DNA of 57,272 nt from an uncultured Acetobacteraceae bacterium (GTDB lineage: Bacteria; Pseudomonadota; Alphaproteobacteria; Acetobacterales; Acetobacteraceae). Positions 8,214 to 17,272 of the stretch are shown here, one piece after another; position 1 is the stretch's first letter; every line of letters starts with the position of its first letter. Position numbers and translations under genes: made by a program. The notes beneath the pieces were generated by a model, which was not told where the DNA came from, made no database searches, and was given only the letters and a program-made list of their open reading frames with translations. The DNA lies in contig CAITUP010000072.1 of NCBI GenBank assembly GCA_903895595.1, positions 1 through 57,272 on the forward strand, read 5' to 3'.

Positions 8214-9140
8214 CTACACCGCGTCGGCCGGCGACGGGTTCGAGATCCCGTTCATCAACGATGCCGGGACGGTTTCGATCAGCTCGTCGACGGTGAACAT
8301 GCCGCCATCGGTATATTTGTAGATCGCCTTCGCTTCCTCGCCGTAGCGGTAGGTGTGGATCAGCGACCGTTCCGCATGGAACAGCTGTCCGTTCACATCC
8401 TTCGCTTCGTCGGTGCACAAATATACCACCATCGGCGCGATGAACTCCGGCCCCGGCATCGCCATGCGCGAATCGTACTGGGCCTGGCTCAACAAGCCCC
8501 GGTCCAGCCGCCGCTTCCAGCCGGCGATCACCGCGTCGTTCACCGTCATCCGCGTCGCCGCCATCGGGCACATCGCGTTGGCGGTAATGCCGTAGCGCCC
8601 GGCCTCATTGGCGATGGTGCGGGTCAGCCCGATAATCCCGGCCTTGGCGGCGGCATAATTGCACTGCCCGACCGAACCCTTGAACGCGTCGGAGGAGAAA
8701 TTGACGATCCGTCCGTAGCGCTGGTTGCGCATCACCTTCACCGCGTGATGGCACATGTTCCAGTAGCCCTTCAGATGCACCCCGATCACGGCATCGAAGT
8801 CGTCCTCGGTCATGTTCCAGATCATGCGTTCGCGCAGCATGCCGGCGGTGTTCACCAGGAAGTCGATTTTCCCATAAGTCTGAACGCATTCCGCGACCAT
8901 CCGTCCGGCCGAGGCATAATCGGCGATCGAATCGTAATTCGCCAGCGCGCGGCCCTGAGACGCTTCGATCTCCGCCACCACCGTGTCGGCGGGCTTTTCC
9001 TCGGTCATTTCGCCGCCGCGGCCGAAGCCGGGGTCGTTGACGACGACGCTCGCGCCTTCCTTTGCCAGCAGCAGGGCGATTGCCCGCCCGATGCCGCGTC
9101 CGGCGCCGGTCACGATGCCGGCCTTTCCTTGCAGGTTCAT
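8214..9140 (-). CDS. SDR family oxidoreductase (multifunctional-enzyme-2-like)
   Basis: This 308-aa protein is an NAD(P)-dependent short-chain dehydrogenase. The cofactor motif TGAGRGIGR is at residues 11-19, followed by VVVNDPGFGRGGE, an insertion typical of the (3R)-hydroxyacyl-CoA dehydrogenase domain of peroxisomal multifunctional enzyme type 2. NTAGML, NFSSDAFKGS and YAAAK supply the catalytic Ser/Tyr/Lys. With the adjacent acyl-CoA dehydrogenases and CoA-transferase it would fit the third step of a beta-oxidation-type pathway. The start MNLQGK was chosen from the family N-terminus; the frame stays open upstream without homology. A divergent reductase gene starts 60 bp away. Confidence 0.9.
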   Translation of the reverse strand: MNLQGKAGIVTGAGRGIGRAIALLLAKEGASVVVNDPGFGRGGEMTEEKPADTVVAEIEASQGRALANYDSIADYASAGRMVAECVQTYGKIDFLVNTAGMLRERMIWNMTEDDFDAVIGVHLKGYWNMCHHAVKVMRNQRYGRIVNFSSDAFKGSVGQCNYAAAKAGIIGLTRTIANEAGRYGITANAMCPMAATRMTVNDAVIAGWKRRLDRGLLSQAQYDSRMAMPGPEFIAPMVVYLCTDEAKDVNGQLFHAERSLIHTYRYGEEAKAIYKYTDGGMFTVDELIETVPASLMNGISNPSPADAV

Positions 9141-9199
9141 GGTGTTTCCTCTTTGATTGCTTGGTCCGCCGATTTCAGCACGCCGCGAGGAGGAAGACC

Positions 9200-10198
9200 A
9201 TGCCCGATAACCACCGCATCCTGCTGGCGGCCCGCCCCACCGGTATCCCCGGCTCCGAGCATTTTCGGGCCGACGTGGAACCGGTGCGGCCGCCAGGTGT
9301 TGGCGAAATTCTGGTCGCGACCCGCTATATTTCCATCGATCCCGCGATGCGGTCCTGGATCGGCGCCGGCCCGTCCTATGTGCGCCAGGTCGGCATCGGC
9401 GAGCCCATGCGGGCCGGCGGAATCGGGCGGGTGGTGGAAAGCAAAGCGGCGGGGTTTCAGCCCGGCGATTGGGTGCAGGGGCGGACGGGCTGGCAGTCGC
9501 ATCCGACGCTGAAAGGCGATCAAACCCAGAAGCTGGATCTGTCGGTGGGCACCGTCGAGGACTGGGCCGGTCCCCTCGGCACCAGCGCCCTGACCGCCTA
9601 TTTCGGCCTGCGCGACGTTGGCGCACTAAAGCCGGGCGAGACCGTGCTTGTGTCAGGAGCGGCGGGTGGGGTCGGCCAAATCGCTGCCCAAATCGCGGGA
9701 ATAGAAGCCTGCCGCGTCATCGGCGTCGCCGGCGGTGCCGAAAAATGCCGCTATCTGACCGACACCCTGAAGCTGGACGCCGTCATCGATTACAAAGCGG
9801 AACCGGATATCGCCGCCGCGATCCGCCGCGCCTGCCCCGACGGCGTGGACGTGTATTTCGACAATGTCGGCGGACAAATCCTCGACGCCGCGCTGCTGTC
9901 GCTCCGCATGGGGGCGCGCGTTGTCAGCTGCGGCCGCATCTCTCAAACCGGCGCCGCCGAACCCTACGGCGTCAAAAACCTCGGCGCGCTTGGCGGTAAA
10001 CGCGTGCGGATGGAGGGGTTTCTGGTGTTCGACTATCACGACCGCTACCCCGAGGCCCGAGCGTACTTGGCCCATCACCTGCGCGCCGGAAGGCTGCGGC
10101 AGCGCTTGCATGTGGTGGAAGGGTTGGACCAAGCGCCGGCAGCACTGGCGATGTTGTTCCACGGCGGCAACACCGGGAAACTCGTCGTCGGCGTCTGA
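9200..10198 (+). CDS. NADP-dependent oxidoreductase, medium-chain (CurA / prostaglandin-reductase-like)
   Basis: This 332-aa zinc-free MDR protein reduces activated double bonds of enones or enoyl compounds with NADPH. Segments typical of the leukotriene B4 12-hydroxydehydrogenase/CurA group are RYISIDPAMRSWI near residue 45, GTSALTAYFGL, VSGAAGGVGQIAAQIA (nucleotide binding) and DVYFDNVGGQILD. The start is clear: GAGGAGGAAGACC directly precedes ATG at 9200. It diverges from the SDR/ACAD block, and its TGA stop is also the first three bases of the MITE-like element at 10196. Confidence 0.92.
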   Translation: MPDNHRILLAARPTGIPGSEHFRADVEPVRPPGVGEILVATRYISIDPAMRSWIGAGPSYVRQVGIGEPMRAGGIGRVVESKAAGFQPGDWVQGRTGWQSHPTLKGDQTQKLDLSVGTVEDWAGPLGTSALTAYFGLRDVGALKPGETVLVSGAAGGVGQIAAQIAGIEACRVIGVAGGAEKCRYLTDTLKLDAVIDYKAEPDIAAAIRRACPDGVDVYFDNVGGQILDAALLSLRMGARVVSCGRISQTGAAEPYGVKNLGALGGKRVRMEGFLVFDYHDRYPEARAYLAHHLRAGRLRQRLHVVEGLDQAPAALAMLFHGGNTGKLVVGV

Positions 10199-10367
10199 TA
10201 CCAACCGAACTAACCATTGACACGTCGGAATTCGCCACGTCGTCATGCTGACGAAGGTCAGCATGACGACTTTCTCGGTAGCGGCCAGCAAGTCGTGGAT
10301 GCCGACCTGCGTCGGCATGACGATTTACCACGCGCCGACGTGTCAATGGTCAGTTCGGTTGGTATCA
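10196..10367. repeat. MITE-like element, family A copy 1 (complete)
   Basis: This 172-bp element is bounded by 33-bp terminal inverted repeats with one mismatch, beginning TGATACCAACCGAACT and ending with the complement. Inside are two further hairpins: a 14-bp stem with loop GAAG (GTCGTCATGCTGAC and complement) and an 8-bp stem with loop CTGC (ATGCCGAC and complement). Folded, it would make a cloverleaf-like cruciform. No coding capacity and no obvious target-site duplication are seen. Related copies are at 45309-45423, 57064-57190 and 57220 to the window end. Its left end overlaps the preceding stop codon, so it may also serve as that gene's terminator. Confidence 0.85.
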
Positions 10368-10455
10368 CGCAGCGATAATAATCGGGAACCGTGATCCCGT
10401 TCACAGACACCCCCCGTCGCACTTGTATATTGCCACCCGTAACGAGGAGAGTGTC

Positions 10456-10662
10456 ATGACGAAAACAGCCCTGTTCGGCCTAGCCTTCGCAATCGCGGCG
10501 ATCTGCGTCGGAGCAACCGGTATGGCAATGGATTGGCCGCGCAACGGGCAGGCGGCAATCGGTTTATTCCAAGCCAGCGCCGCCATCGAGGCCGACTACG
10601 CCGACGGTGCCATCGGCGCACGCTTGCCAAGTGCCCGTTCCACGGCCATCGCGGTTCGGTAA
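10456..10662 (+). CDS. Small putative secreted protein
   Basis: This 68-aa protein has an N-terminal signal-peptide profile: MTKTALFGLAFAIAAICVG, with one Lys followed by a hydrophobic run and small residues before MAMDWPRNG. The mature part is about 45 residues, Ala-rich and without recognised motifs. GAGGAG lies 7 nt before ATG at 10456, which supports this start over an in-frame ATG at 10423. It stands alone between the MITE-like element and the end of clpB. No function can be assigned. Confidence 0.5.
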   Translation: MTKTALFGLAFAIAAICVGATGMAMDWPRNGQAAIGLFQASAAIEADYADGAIGARLPSARSTAIAVR

Positions 10663-10670
10663 GGCGGAAA

Positions 10671-10694
10671 TGCGCGGCCCATCAGGACCGCGCA
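10671..10694. terminator. Hairpin between convergent genes, candidate terminator
   Basis: A perfect 7-bp inverted repeat (TGCGCGG / CCGCGCA) with a 10-nt loop lies between the small secreted protein stop (10662) and the clpB stop (10701). There is only a short T stretch on the clpB side, so termination may be weak or Rho-assisted. Confidence 0.45.
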
Positions 10695-10700
10695 CCCCAA

Positions 10701-13280
10701 TCAAGCCGCCTGCGCCAACTCCCCATTGATAACCAGCCCATCGTGCCCACCGGACACATGGATGGTATCGCCTTCCTTGACCGAACCATCCAGAATCAGC
10801 CCCGCGAGCGGGTTCTGCAACGCCCGCTGGATCACCCGCTTCAACGGACGGGCGCCGTAGGTGCTGTCGTAACCCTCGGCCGCCAGCCAATCCAAGGCGG
10901 AACGGTCCAAGTCCAGATCGATCTTCCGGTCCGTCAGCAGCTCCCGCAGGCGCTCCAGCTGGATTTTCACGATCGATGCCATATCGGCCCGTTGCAGACG
11001 CCGGAACAGGATGATTTCGTCCAGACGGTTCAGGAATTCCGGCCGGAAATGCGCGCGCACGGCGTTCATGACCTGGCCTTGCACCATCTCGACCTTCTCG
11101 CCCTCCGGCTGCGCCGCCAGGACGTCGGAGCCCAGGTTGGATGTCAGAACGATGATGGTGTTCTTGAAGTCCACCGTCCTTCCCTGACCATCGGTCAGAC
11201 GCCCGTCGTCCAGCACCTGCAGCAGCACGTTGAATACGTCCTCGTGCGCCTTTTCGACCTCATCGAACAGGATCACCTGATACGGCCGCCGCCGCACCGC
11301 TTCCGTTAGCACCCCGCCCTCATCGTAGCCGACGTAGCCGGGGGGCGCGCCGATCAGCCGCGACACGCTGTGCTTTTCCATGAACTCGCTCATGTCGATC
11401 CGCACCATCGCGCGGTCGTCGTCGAACAGGAACGAGGCCAGCGCCTTGGTCAGTTCCGTCTTGCCCACGCCCGTCGGCCCGAGGAACAGGAAACTCCCGA
11501 TCGGCCGGTTCGGATCCTGCAACCCGGCACGAGCACGCCGCACCGCGTTGGCGACGGCAACCAGCGCCTGGTCCTGGCCGACAACCCGCTCCCGCAGCTT
11601 GTCCTCCATTTTCATCAGCTTGGACCGCTCGCCTTCCAGCATTTTGTCCACCGGCACGCCGGTCCAGCGGGACACGACGCCGGCGATCGCTTCCTCGTTC
11701 ACCGCTTCGTTCACCAGCTTGCCGTCGGAGGCTTTGCCGAGTTGCCGTTCGATGTCGGGAATGACGCCATACAGAAGTTCCGACGCACGCCCCAGATCGC
11801 CACGGCGTTGCGCAACATCGACCTCGCTGCGCGCCTGGTCCAAACGCTCCTTCAGCTTCTGCGCTTCCTGCACCTCGCCTTTTTCCGCCTTCCAGGCAGT
11901 CGTCATCGCGTTGGACTTCTCCTCGATATCGGCCAGTTCCTTTTCCAGCTTCACCAAGCGATCCTTGGAGGCAGGATCGGTTTCCTTCTTCAGCGCCTCC
12001 CGCTCGATCTTCAATTGCAGGATGCGGCGGTCCAACTCGTCCAACGCTTCCGGCTTGCTGTCGATCTGCATCCGCAACCGGCTGGAAGCCTCGTCCATCA
12101 AATCGATGGCTTTGTCCGGCAGGAACCGGTCGGTGATGTAGCGGTTCGACAACGTCGCCGCCGCCACCAGCGCGCCGTCGGTGATGCGCACGCCGTGGTG
12201 GAGTTCGTACTTCTCCTTAATCCCTCGCAAAATGCTGATCGTATCGGCCACGCTCGGCTCGCCCACGAACACCGGTTGGAACCGCCGAGCCAAAGCGGCG
12301 TCCTTTTCGACGTGCTTGCGGTACTCGTTCAGCGTGGTCGCACCGATGCAATGCAACGTGCCGCGCGCCAGTTCCGGCTTGATGAGGTTGGACGCATCCA
12401 TCGCGCCATCTGCCTTGCCGGCGCCGACCAGCGTGTGCATCTCATCGATGAACAGCACGATTTCGCCCTGGGCGGATTCGATTTCCTTCAGGACCGCTTT
12501 CAGCCGTTCCTCGAACTCGCCGCGATATTTCGCGCCCGCGACCATGGCACCGAGGTCGAGCGACAGCAGTTTCTTGTTTTTCAATGCCTCCGGCACGTCG
12601 CCATTGACGATGCGCAGCGCGAGACCTTCCACGATCGCTGTCTTGCCCACGCCGGGTTCGCCGATGAGGACGGGATTGTTCTTCGTCCGGCGCGCTAAAA
12701 CCTGGATCGTGCGGCGGATTTCCTCGTCGCGGCCGATGACGGGGTCGAGTTTCCCCTCCCGCGCCACGGCGGTCACGTCGCGGGCGTATTTTTTCAGGGC
12801 TTCGAAGCCGGCCTCGGCATTGGCGCTATCGACCTTGCGGCCTTTGCGGATGTCGGCAATCGCGCGTTCCAGGGTTTGCACGGTTACACCGCATTGTTGC
12901 AGCGCCCGAGCGGCCCCGGTGTCAGACGCCGCCAGCGCCAACAACACACGATCCTGCGCGACGAACTCATCGCCCGCACGCGTCGCGACCTGCTGGGCGC
13001 TGTCCAGCACCCGCAGCAGATCCGGTGTGATTTGCGGTTGACCCGCGCCGCCACCACTGACTTTCGGATTGCGCGCGACCTCGGCCTCGATCGCCGCCAG
13101 CGCGGCTTTCGGATCGCTGCCGGCTGCTCGTATCAATCCGGCAGCCGCGCCTTCTTCATCGTCGAGCATCGCTTTCAGCAGATGGTCCGGCCCGATCCGC
13201 TGATGGAACTCCCGGACTGCGATGGTTTGCGCCGCTTGTAAAAAACCGCGGGCGCGTTCGGTGAATTTTTCGATGTCCAT
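10701..13280 (-). CDS. clpB: ATP-dependent chaperone ClpB
   Basis: This 859-aa Hsp100 disaggregase threads aggregated proteins through its hexameric pore together with DnaK. Domain order: N-terminal Clp repeat domain (about 1-145), first AAA+ with Walker A GEPGVGKT and Walker [11 protein letters not shown], the coiled-coil middle domain (about 400-530, rich in [16 protein letters not shown] heptads), second AAA+ with GPTGVGKTE and [11 protein letters not shown], and the C-terminal small domain. Length matches the family. MDIEKF at 13280 was taken as start because AGGG is 8 nt upstream, whereas the ATG 6 nt earlier lies only 2 nt from it. A heat-shock-type promoter candidate is at 13359-13387. 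Confidence 0.97.
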   Translation of the reverse strand: MDIEKFTERARGFLQAAQTIAVREFHQRIGPDHLLKAMLDDEEGAAAGLIRAAGSDPKAALAAIEAEVARNPKVSGGGAGQPQITPDLLRVLDSAQQVATRAGDEFVAQDRVLLALAASDTGAARALQQCGVTVQTLERAIADIRKGRKVDSANAEAGFEALKKYARDVTAVAREGKLDPVIGRDEEIRRTIQVLARRTKNNPVLIGEPGVGKTAIVEGLALRIVNGDVPEALKNKKLLSLDLGAMVAGAKYRGEFEERLKAVLKEIESAQGEIVLFIDEMHTLVGAGKADGAMDASNLIKPELARGTLHCIGATTLNEYRKHVEKDAALARRFQPVFVGEPSVADTISILRGIKEKYELHHGVRITDGALVAAATLSNRYITDRFLPDKAIDLMDEASSRLRMQIDSKPEALDELDRRILQLKIEREALKKETDPASKDRLVKLEKELADIEEKSNAMTTAWKAEKGEVQEAQKLKERLDQARSEVDVAQRRGDLGRASELLYGVIPDIERQLGKASDGKLVNEAVNEEAIAGVVSRWTGVPVDKMLEGERSKLMKMEDKLRERVVGQDQALVAVANAVRRARAGLQDPNRPIGSFLFLGPTGVGKTELTKALASFLFDDDRAMVRIDMSEFMEKHSVSRLIGAPPGYVGYDEGGVLTEAVRRRPYQVILFDEVEKAHEDVFNVLLQVLDDGRLTDGQGRTVDFKNTIIVLTSNLGSDVLAAQPEGEKVEMVQGQVMNAVRAHFRPEFLNRLDEIILFRRLQRADMASIVKIQLERLRELLTDRKIDLDLDRSALDWLAAEGYDSTYGARPLKRVIQRALQNPLAGLILDGSVKEGDTIHVSGGHDGLVINGELAQAA

Positions 13281-13358
13281 TACCATGTCCCTATTCTCAG
13301 GCGACAGGCCCGTTCGCGTCCCTTCCGAGGCAACGCCAACACGGCCCTTTCATCTGAC

Positions 13359-13387
13359 AGGTAGGTTGGAGCAAGCTGCCACTCAAG
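13359..13387 (-). promoter_or_regulatory. Candidate sigma-32 (heat-shock) promoter of clpB
   Basis: On the minus strand CTTG (13387-13384) is followed after 18 nt by CCTACCT (13365-13359). Alphaproteobacterial RpoH promoters have CTTG spaced about 17-18 nt from CYTATNT, and 6 of 7 bases match in the -10. A start point near 13352 would give a leader of about 70 nt before the clpB ATG. Confidence 0.45.
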
Positions 13388-13398
13388 GGGGACACGTC

Positions 13399-14163
13399 AT
13401 GCGAATCGAATATCTGTACCGCTTTCCGGTCAAAGGTCTGACGGCGGAGGCCATGGAGGAAGCAACCGTCGAGGCCGGCGGCACCATTCCCTGGGACCGC
13501 GCATTCGCGCTGGCACAGGGCGATTCAGGCTACGACGCCGAGAATCCCACCTGGATGCCGAAAACCAACTTTATGTGCCTGAAGGCCAACGCTGGCATCG
13601 CAAAGCTGGCCTCGTTCTTCGATCCGCGTACCGGAGCGCTGACCCTACGCGCGCCCGACGGCGGCGAAATCACCGAAAACGCCCTCCGCCCCGAAGGCCG
13701 CGCGCGACTGGGCGCCTTCCTGACCGCTTATCTCGGCGACGAAGCGCGCGGCACGCCGCAATTCGTCCTGGGCAAGGACCATTCGTTCAGCGATCAGCGG
13801 CAGAAAGTCGTCAGCCTGATCAACATGGCCAGTTGGCGGGATTTCGAGGCGAAAGTCGGCGCCCGCCGCCACCGCCGGCGGTTCCGGGCCAATGTGTGGT
13901 TCAGCGGCGCGGCTGCCTGGGCGGAACGTGGCTGGGAACCGGGGCGAGAACTGCAGATGGGTGGCGCGATGCTGCGGATTACCAAGGGGATCGTGCGCTG
14001 CCCGGCCACGGAAGTGAACCCCGAAACGGCCGAACGCGATGCCGATCCGGTGCACGAATTGCGGAACCTGTACGGTCACACCGAACTCGGTGTGCATGCC
14101 GAAATCATCGAAGGCGGGCACTTCGCGATCGGAGATGCGATTGAGGTGCTGGAACCGGGTTGA
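13399..14163 (+). CDS. MOSC domain-containing protein
   Basis: This 254-aa protein has an N-terminal MOSC beta-barrel (MRIEYLYRFPVKGL, near IPWDRAFAL) followed by a MOSC domain, where the conserved Cys falls in VRCPATEVNPET. MOSC proteins bind the molybdenum cofactor or carry sulfur for it, as in the C-terminal domain of eukaryotic moco sulfurase and in YcbX/mARC. No molybdoenzyme gene is adjacent, so the partner is unknown. The start is set by GGGGGACACGTC just before ATG at 13399; it diverges from clpB with overlapping promoter regions. Confidence 0.9.
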   Translation: MRIEYLYRFPVKGLTAEAMEEATVEAGGTIPWDRAFALAQGDSGYDAENPTWMPKTNFMCLKANAGIAKLASFFDPRTGALTLRAPDGGEITENALRPEGRARLGAFLTAYLGDEARGTPQFVLGKDHSFSDQRQKVVSLINMASWRDFEAKVGARRHRRRFRANVWFSGAAAWAERGWEPGRELQMGGAMLRITKGIVRCPATEVNPETAERDADPVHELRNLYGHTELGVHAEIIEGGHFAIGDAIEVLEPG

Positions 14164-14171
14164 AGGTCGAT

Positions 14172-14208
14172 GCCGGCTTCGCGCGGGGGAGGATGACGCG
14201 AAGCCGGC
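14172..14208 (+). terminator. Strong hairpin downstream of the MOSC gene
   Basis: A perfect 12-bp stem (GCCGGCTTCGCG / CGCGAAGCCGGC) with a 13-nt loop starts 8 nt after the MOSC stop codon. No U-tract follows, so it may act as a Rho-dependent or weak terminator. The following 118 bp to 14326 are AT-rich and hold no gene that can be supported. Confidence 0.55.
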
Positions 14209-14326
14209 CCGACTGCGCCGGCTATGCGGCGGATAAGGTGTGGGGAGCACCTTACGAGCGTCTAAATAAGCGGAGGCGAATGCCGATGCAATATTTAAAA
14301 AATAAGAACTTGTACCAATAAAAGAT

Positions 14327-16639
14327 CTATCGTGGATGCAACGCCGCGGCCACCGCCTCGTGGTAAGCTGCCGGGTCATTGTCCTTCGCCAGCCGATCCA
14401 GCGCCGCCAGCCGCAACTGGTTCCAAAGCTGCTCATCGCGGTACAGCGCTACGATCCGGGCCGCGAACCCCGCGGGGTCTGCCGCATCCATCGCGAGCAG
14501 TTCCTGCCCATCGTCCCACCCGAGCTGCTGGCTGAGCAGGGTTGTGGCGACCACCGGCAGGCCGAACGACGCGGCCTCATGCACCTTATAGGGAGCGCCC
14601 GCCGCGAAGCGGGTCGGGGCGACGAACAGCCGGTGGCTGGCGTAAAGCGGTTCCAGATTGGCGACCGCGCCGCGCAGGGTGACGCGCGGATGTCCTTTGA
14701 AACGGTCCAGCGTCACGCCGGGACCGGTGAAGCCCGCGATGGTCAGGCGGGTTTCCCAGCCCAATGACTGCTCGATCAGGGGCAATACCGCATCCACGAA
14801 CCAGCACAGGCTGTCGTAGTTGGGACTGTCCAACCGATGGATCGCGCCGGCGAACAGGATGCCGGCGCGCTGGGCGAACGGCCGGCCGGTCGGTTGCAAG
14901 GTCCGCATATGGCCGATCGTCCGCACATCCTCGCAGCCGAGGTCGCGCAGCAAGCCGGCTTCCGCATCGCTGACCGCGACGATGGTCCGGCATATCCCGG
15001 CACTGGCGAATTCATCCCGGATCGCGGCTGTCAGATCGAAGTCCCGGCCGTCCAACACTGCTCGCGTGGCGGCCCGGACCGCGCTGACGGCCTCGGTATC
15101 CAGGACGACGGATGGCGGGTTCGGATCCTCGGCGAACACACGGTCCAGAATCGGCCGGACGCGGTCCATGTTATGGGTGCGAGCGACCCAGATCGTGTCG
15201 TAGATGCCTCGTCGCGCCCGCAGAAACGCCGCCAGACGGGACAGGTCTGGGTCGTGCATCGTTTCCGCCGTTTCTGGCATATCCGCGTATACGTTGCCGA
15301 GGCCGAACCGGCTGCCGTTCACCGGGAACACCGTTACGGCGAAACCCAGCGCCGCCATGGCACGAAGGATATCGTTGGACCGCACGAACCCGGACCCGGC
15401 GGAGCGGAGCGGCACGGTATCCTCGATAAACAGCACCCGCCGCACCGTCCGGTCCGCCATCCGAACATCCACCAGCGCTCGGCCGTCGGGCGCGTGGCAG
15501 GTCGCCAGGAACGCGGCGTGGTCTTGTGGGTCGAGGCGCGGGTTCATCCAATGCTCACGGTCCCGCCAGACGCGCACGACGATGGTGGGATCGTAGACGA
15601 CGCGGCCGCCGGCTTCCTGAATGCGCACGCACGCATCGGCTGCCAGCCGGTCGGTCGACGCCGCTGTCGTCACCGCGTCGCGTCGGGTCAGCAGAAAATC
15701 CGATCCGCAGAAATGCACGTCGCGCACGAAATTCGCTTCCGGCACCAGCGGCGATTCGCCGTCCAGATAGCCGTGCGTGGAGCCATCGTTCCACACGACA
15801 TATCCGGCGGATCGCAACCGGCCATGCGGCCGCAAGACCATCCCGCCGACCGCGCCTATGCGGGGATCGGACCGCAAACGGCGCAATCCGGCTTCGATCG
15901 CGCCAGGCTCGATCTCGATTCCGGCGGACAGGCACAACACAGCATCCGCCTGCGCGGAGGCGAACCCGGCGTCGTAGGCCGTATCGTCGCCCAGCGTGGC
16001 ATCCAGCCGCTGTATCGCCGCCCCCGTCACGAATCGCGCGATATCCCCGACATCGGGGTCGGTCCCGAGAACGATCAGGATAAGCTCGATATCGGCCGAA
16101 ATATTGTCCCGGAGAGACACCAGAGTGGCTAAATTCGCGGCCATATCGCCGCGAATGACCATCGTCACGCTGAGTTCCGGTTCCCCGGTGCAATCGAACC
16201 GCAGCGGCGCGCGGCCGCATCGCAGCGCCAGCATCGCCGCTCGGTCGCGAAACAAGGTCCGAGCCTGACCTTCGCCGATCTGCTCTTCCGGTGCCGGCGC
16301 GGATTGATCCCCGGCCGGTTTTCCGATGGCGAGCCAATGGGTGAAAGGGTCCGGCGCCTCGCCCCGCAACAGGCTTTCGCGCACGCGATCGCGCATGGCG
16401 TACCAGTGTAGATCGATATGCGGCGCGGGCGCCCGCAATTCGGTCGCCCCGTGGCGCAGGAAGTGCGCATAACCGTTCCGTTGCGCCCCGGCCTCGATGG
16501 CCGCCCGCAGGCCTGGATCGCGTCCCAAATACCATTCTTCCGAAAAATCCGCGGAAGGGTCGAATGCGATGGGGGTATCGTTAGACAAATAATGTTCGAG
16601 GGGCGAACGCCAGATGCCGCGGGACAGACCATCCGCCAC
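14327..16639 (-). CDS. Two-domain glycosyltransferase, C-terminal part of a gene split by an amber codon
   Basis: The 770-residue open segment contains about two and a half N-terminal repeats of roughly 42 aa, a GT2-like region (from VTMVIRGDMAANL through IGAVGGMVLRPHGR to DVHFCGSDFLLTRR) and a C-terminal GT-B/GT4 domain (RRVLFIEDTVPLRSAGSGF, GILFAGAIHRLDSPNYDS, APTRFAAGAPYKVHEAASFG). Such repeat-plus-GT proteins build surface polysaccharide or glycosylate proteins. It is in the same frame as 16661-17248, separated only by a TAG and 7 codons lacking an ATG. The only restart would be a GTG at 16639 with a weak ribosome site, so this is probably the body of an interrupted gene. Confidence 0.75.
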   Translation of the reverse strand: MADGLSRGIWRSPLEHYLSNDTPIAFDPSADFSEEWYLGRDPGLRAAIEAGAQRNGYAHFLRHGATELRAPAPHIDLHWYAMRDRVRESLLRGEAPDPFTHWLAIGKPAGDQSAPAPEEQIGEGQARTLFRDRAAMLALRCGRAPLRFDCTGEPELSVTMVIRGDMAANLATLVSLRDNISADIELILIVLGTDPDVGDIARFVTGAAIQRLDATLGDDTAYDAGFASAQADAVLCLSAGIEIEPGAIEAGLRRLRSDPRIGAVGGMVLRPHGRLRSAGYVVWNDGSTHGYLDGESPLVPEANFVRDVHFCGSDFLLTRRDAVTTAASTDRLAADACVRIQEAGGRVVYDPTIVVRVWRDREHWMNPRLDPQDHAAFLATCHAPDGRALVDVRMADRTVRRVLFIEDTVPLRSAGSGFVRSNDILRAMAALGFAVTVFPVNGSRFGLGNVYADMPETAETMHDPDLSRLAAFLRARRGIYDTIWVARTHNMDRVRPILDRVFAEDPNPPSVVLDTEAVSAVRAATRAVLDGRDFDLTAAIRDEFASAGICRTIVAVSDAEAGLLRDLGCEDVRTIGHMRTLQPTGRPFAQRAGILFAGAIHRLDSPNYDSLCWFVDAVLPLIEQSLGWETRLTIAGFTGPGVTLDRFKGHPRVTLRGAVANLEPLYASHRLFVAPTRFAAGAPYKVHEAASFGLPVVATTLLSQQLGWDDGQELLAMDAADPAGFAARIVALYRDEQLWNQLRLAALDRLAKDNDPAAYHEAVAAALHPR

Positions 16640-16660
16640 CTCGGGGTATCGTCCGAGATA

Positions 16661-17248
16661 CTAGGCGCTGTCGAAATAGCGGCTGGTTTCGGCTTCGGTG
16701 CCGCCGCGCTCCAGCGCGGTCAGATAATGTTGAAACGGCGGCTGGGATTCGGTTAGCCCAGCTTGCCGCGCATAGAACAGCGGATCGAACATCGCATGCC
16801 CGATCCGTCCTTCCGCGTTGCCATGGCGCAGGAAATGATCGTAGCCGTTGGCGAGGTCGGCGCCGGCCAGCACATCGTTCGTCAGATCGGGGTAATGCCG
16901 GCGATACGCGGCTTCGTCGAACAGCCAATGCGGCGAACGATCCGCGTTGCCCGTGCGGCAATAGGAATCGAAGGCGGATGCGAAGTGCCCGTCCCGCACG
17001 GCCGCCGCGATGCCTGGATACGTCCTTAGATGCCAGGCTTCGTCGAAATAGCGGTTGGGCGAATGACCCAGCCCTTGCCCATGCGTCAGGTAAAACTCCA
17101 ACAACTGGTTATCGGACGGGTCCGCCAAGGTCGCGACGACCTCGGCGTACGCCGACCGGTACCATCCGGCATCGAACACCGCCCATGCGATCAAAGTCTC
17201 GCCCGCCAGACGGAGCGTTTCCCGGACGGGCAGATCGTAGGGCCACAT
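16661..17248 (-). CDS. N-terminal repeat region of the same glycosyltransferase, ending at an in-frame TAG
   Basis: This 195-aa segment consists of four and a half copies of a roughly 42-residue repeat with the pattern FDxxWYxxxYPxV...G...YxHFLxHGxxEGR. Examples begin at YFDEAWHLRTYPGI, LFDEAAYRRHYPDL and YFDSA. The stop codon sits exactly where the other repeats mostly carry Trp (FDEAW, FSEEW), and the reading resumes with YLGRYPEVADG in the same frame, so a TGG to TAG change explains it. The combined protein would be about 973 residues. It starts 24 nt after the CoA-transferase gene at 17273-18511. Confidence 0.7.
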   Translation of the reverse strand: MWPYDLPVRETLRLAGETLIAWAVFDAGWYRSAYAEVVATLADPSDNQLLEFYLTHGQGLGHSPNRYFDEAWHLRTYPGIAAAVRDGHFASAFDSYCRTGNADRSPHWLFDEAAYRRHYPDLTNDVLAGADLANGYDHFLRHGNAEGRIGHAMFDPLFYARQAGLTESQPPFQHYLTALERGGTEAETSRYFDSA

Positions 17249-17272
17249 CGGTTCGGTGCCTTTTAGCCGCCG

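Noticed and set aside
10196-10367. Insertion sequence with transposase
   Set aside because: The element is only 172 bp with no open frame; it is called a MITE-like repeat instead.
16637-16639. GTG as a true independent start of the downstream glycosyltransferase segment
   Set aside because: It begins in the middle of a repeat, has a weak ribosome site, and the same frame continues upstream through a single TAG; interruption of one gene explains it better.
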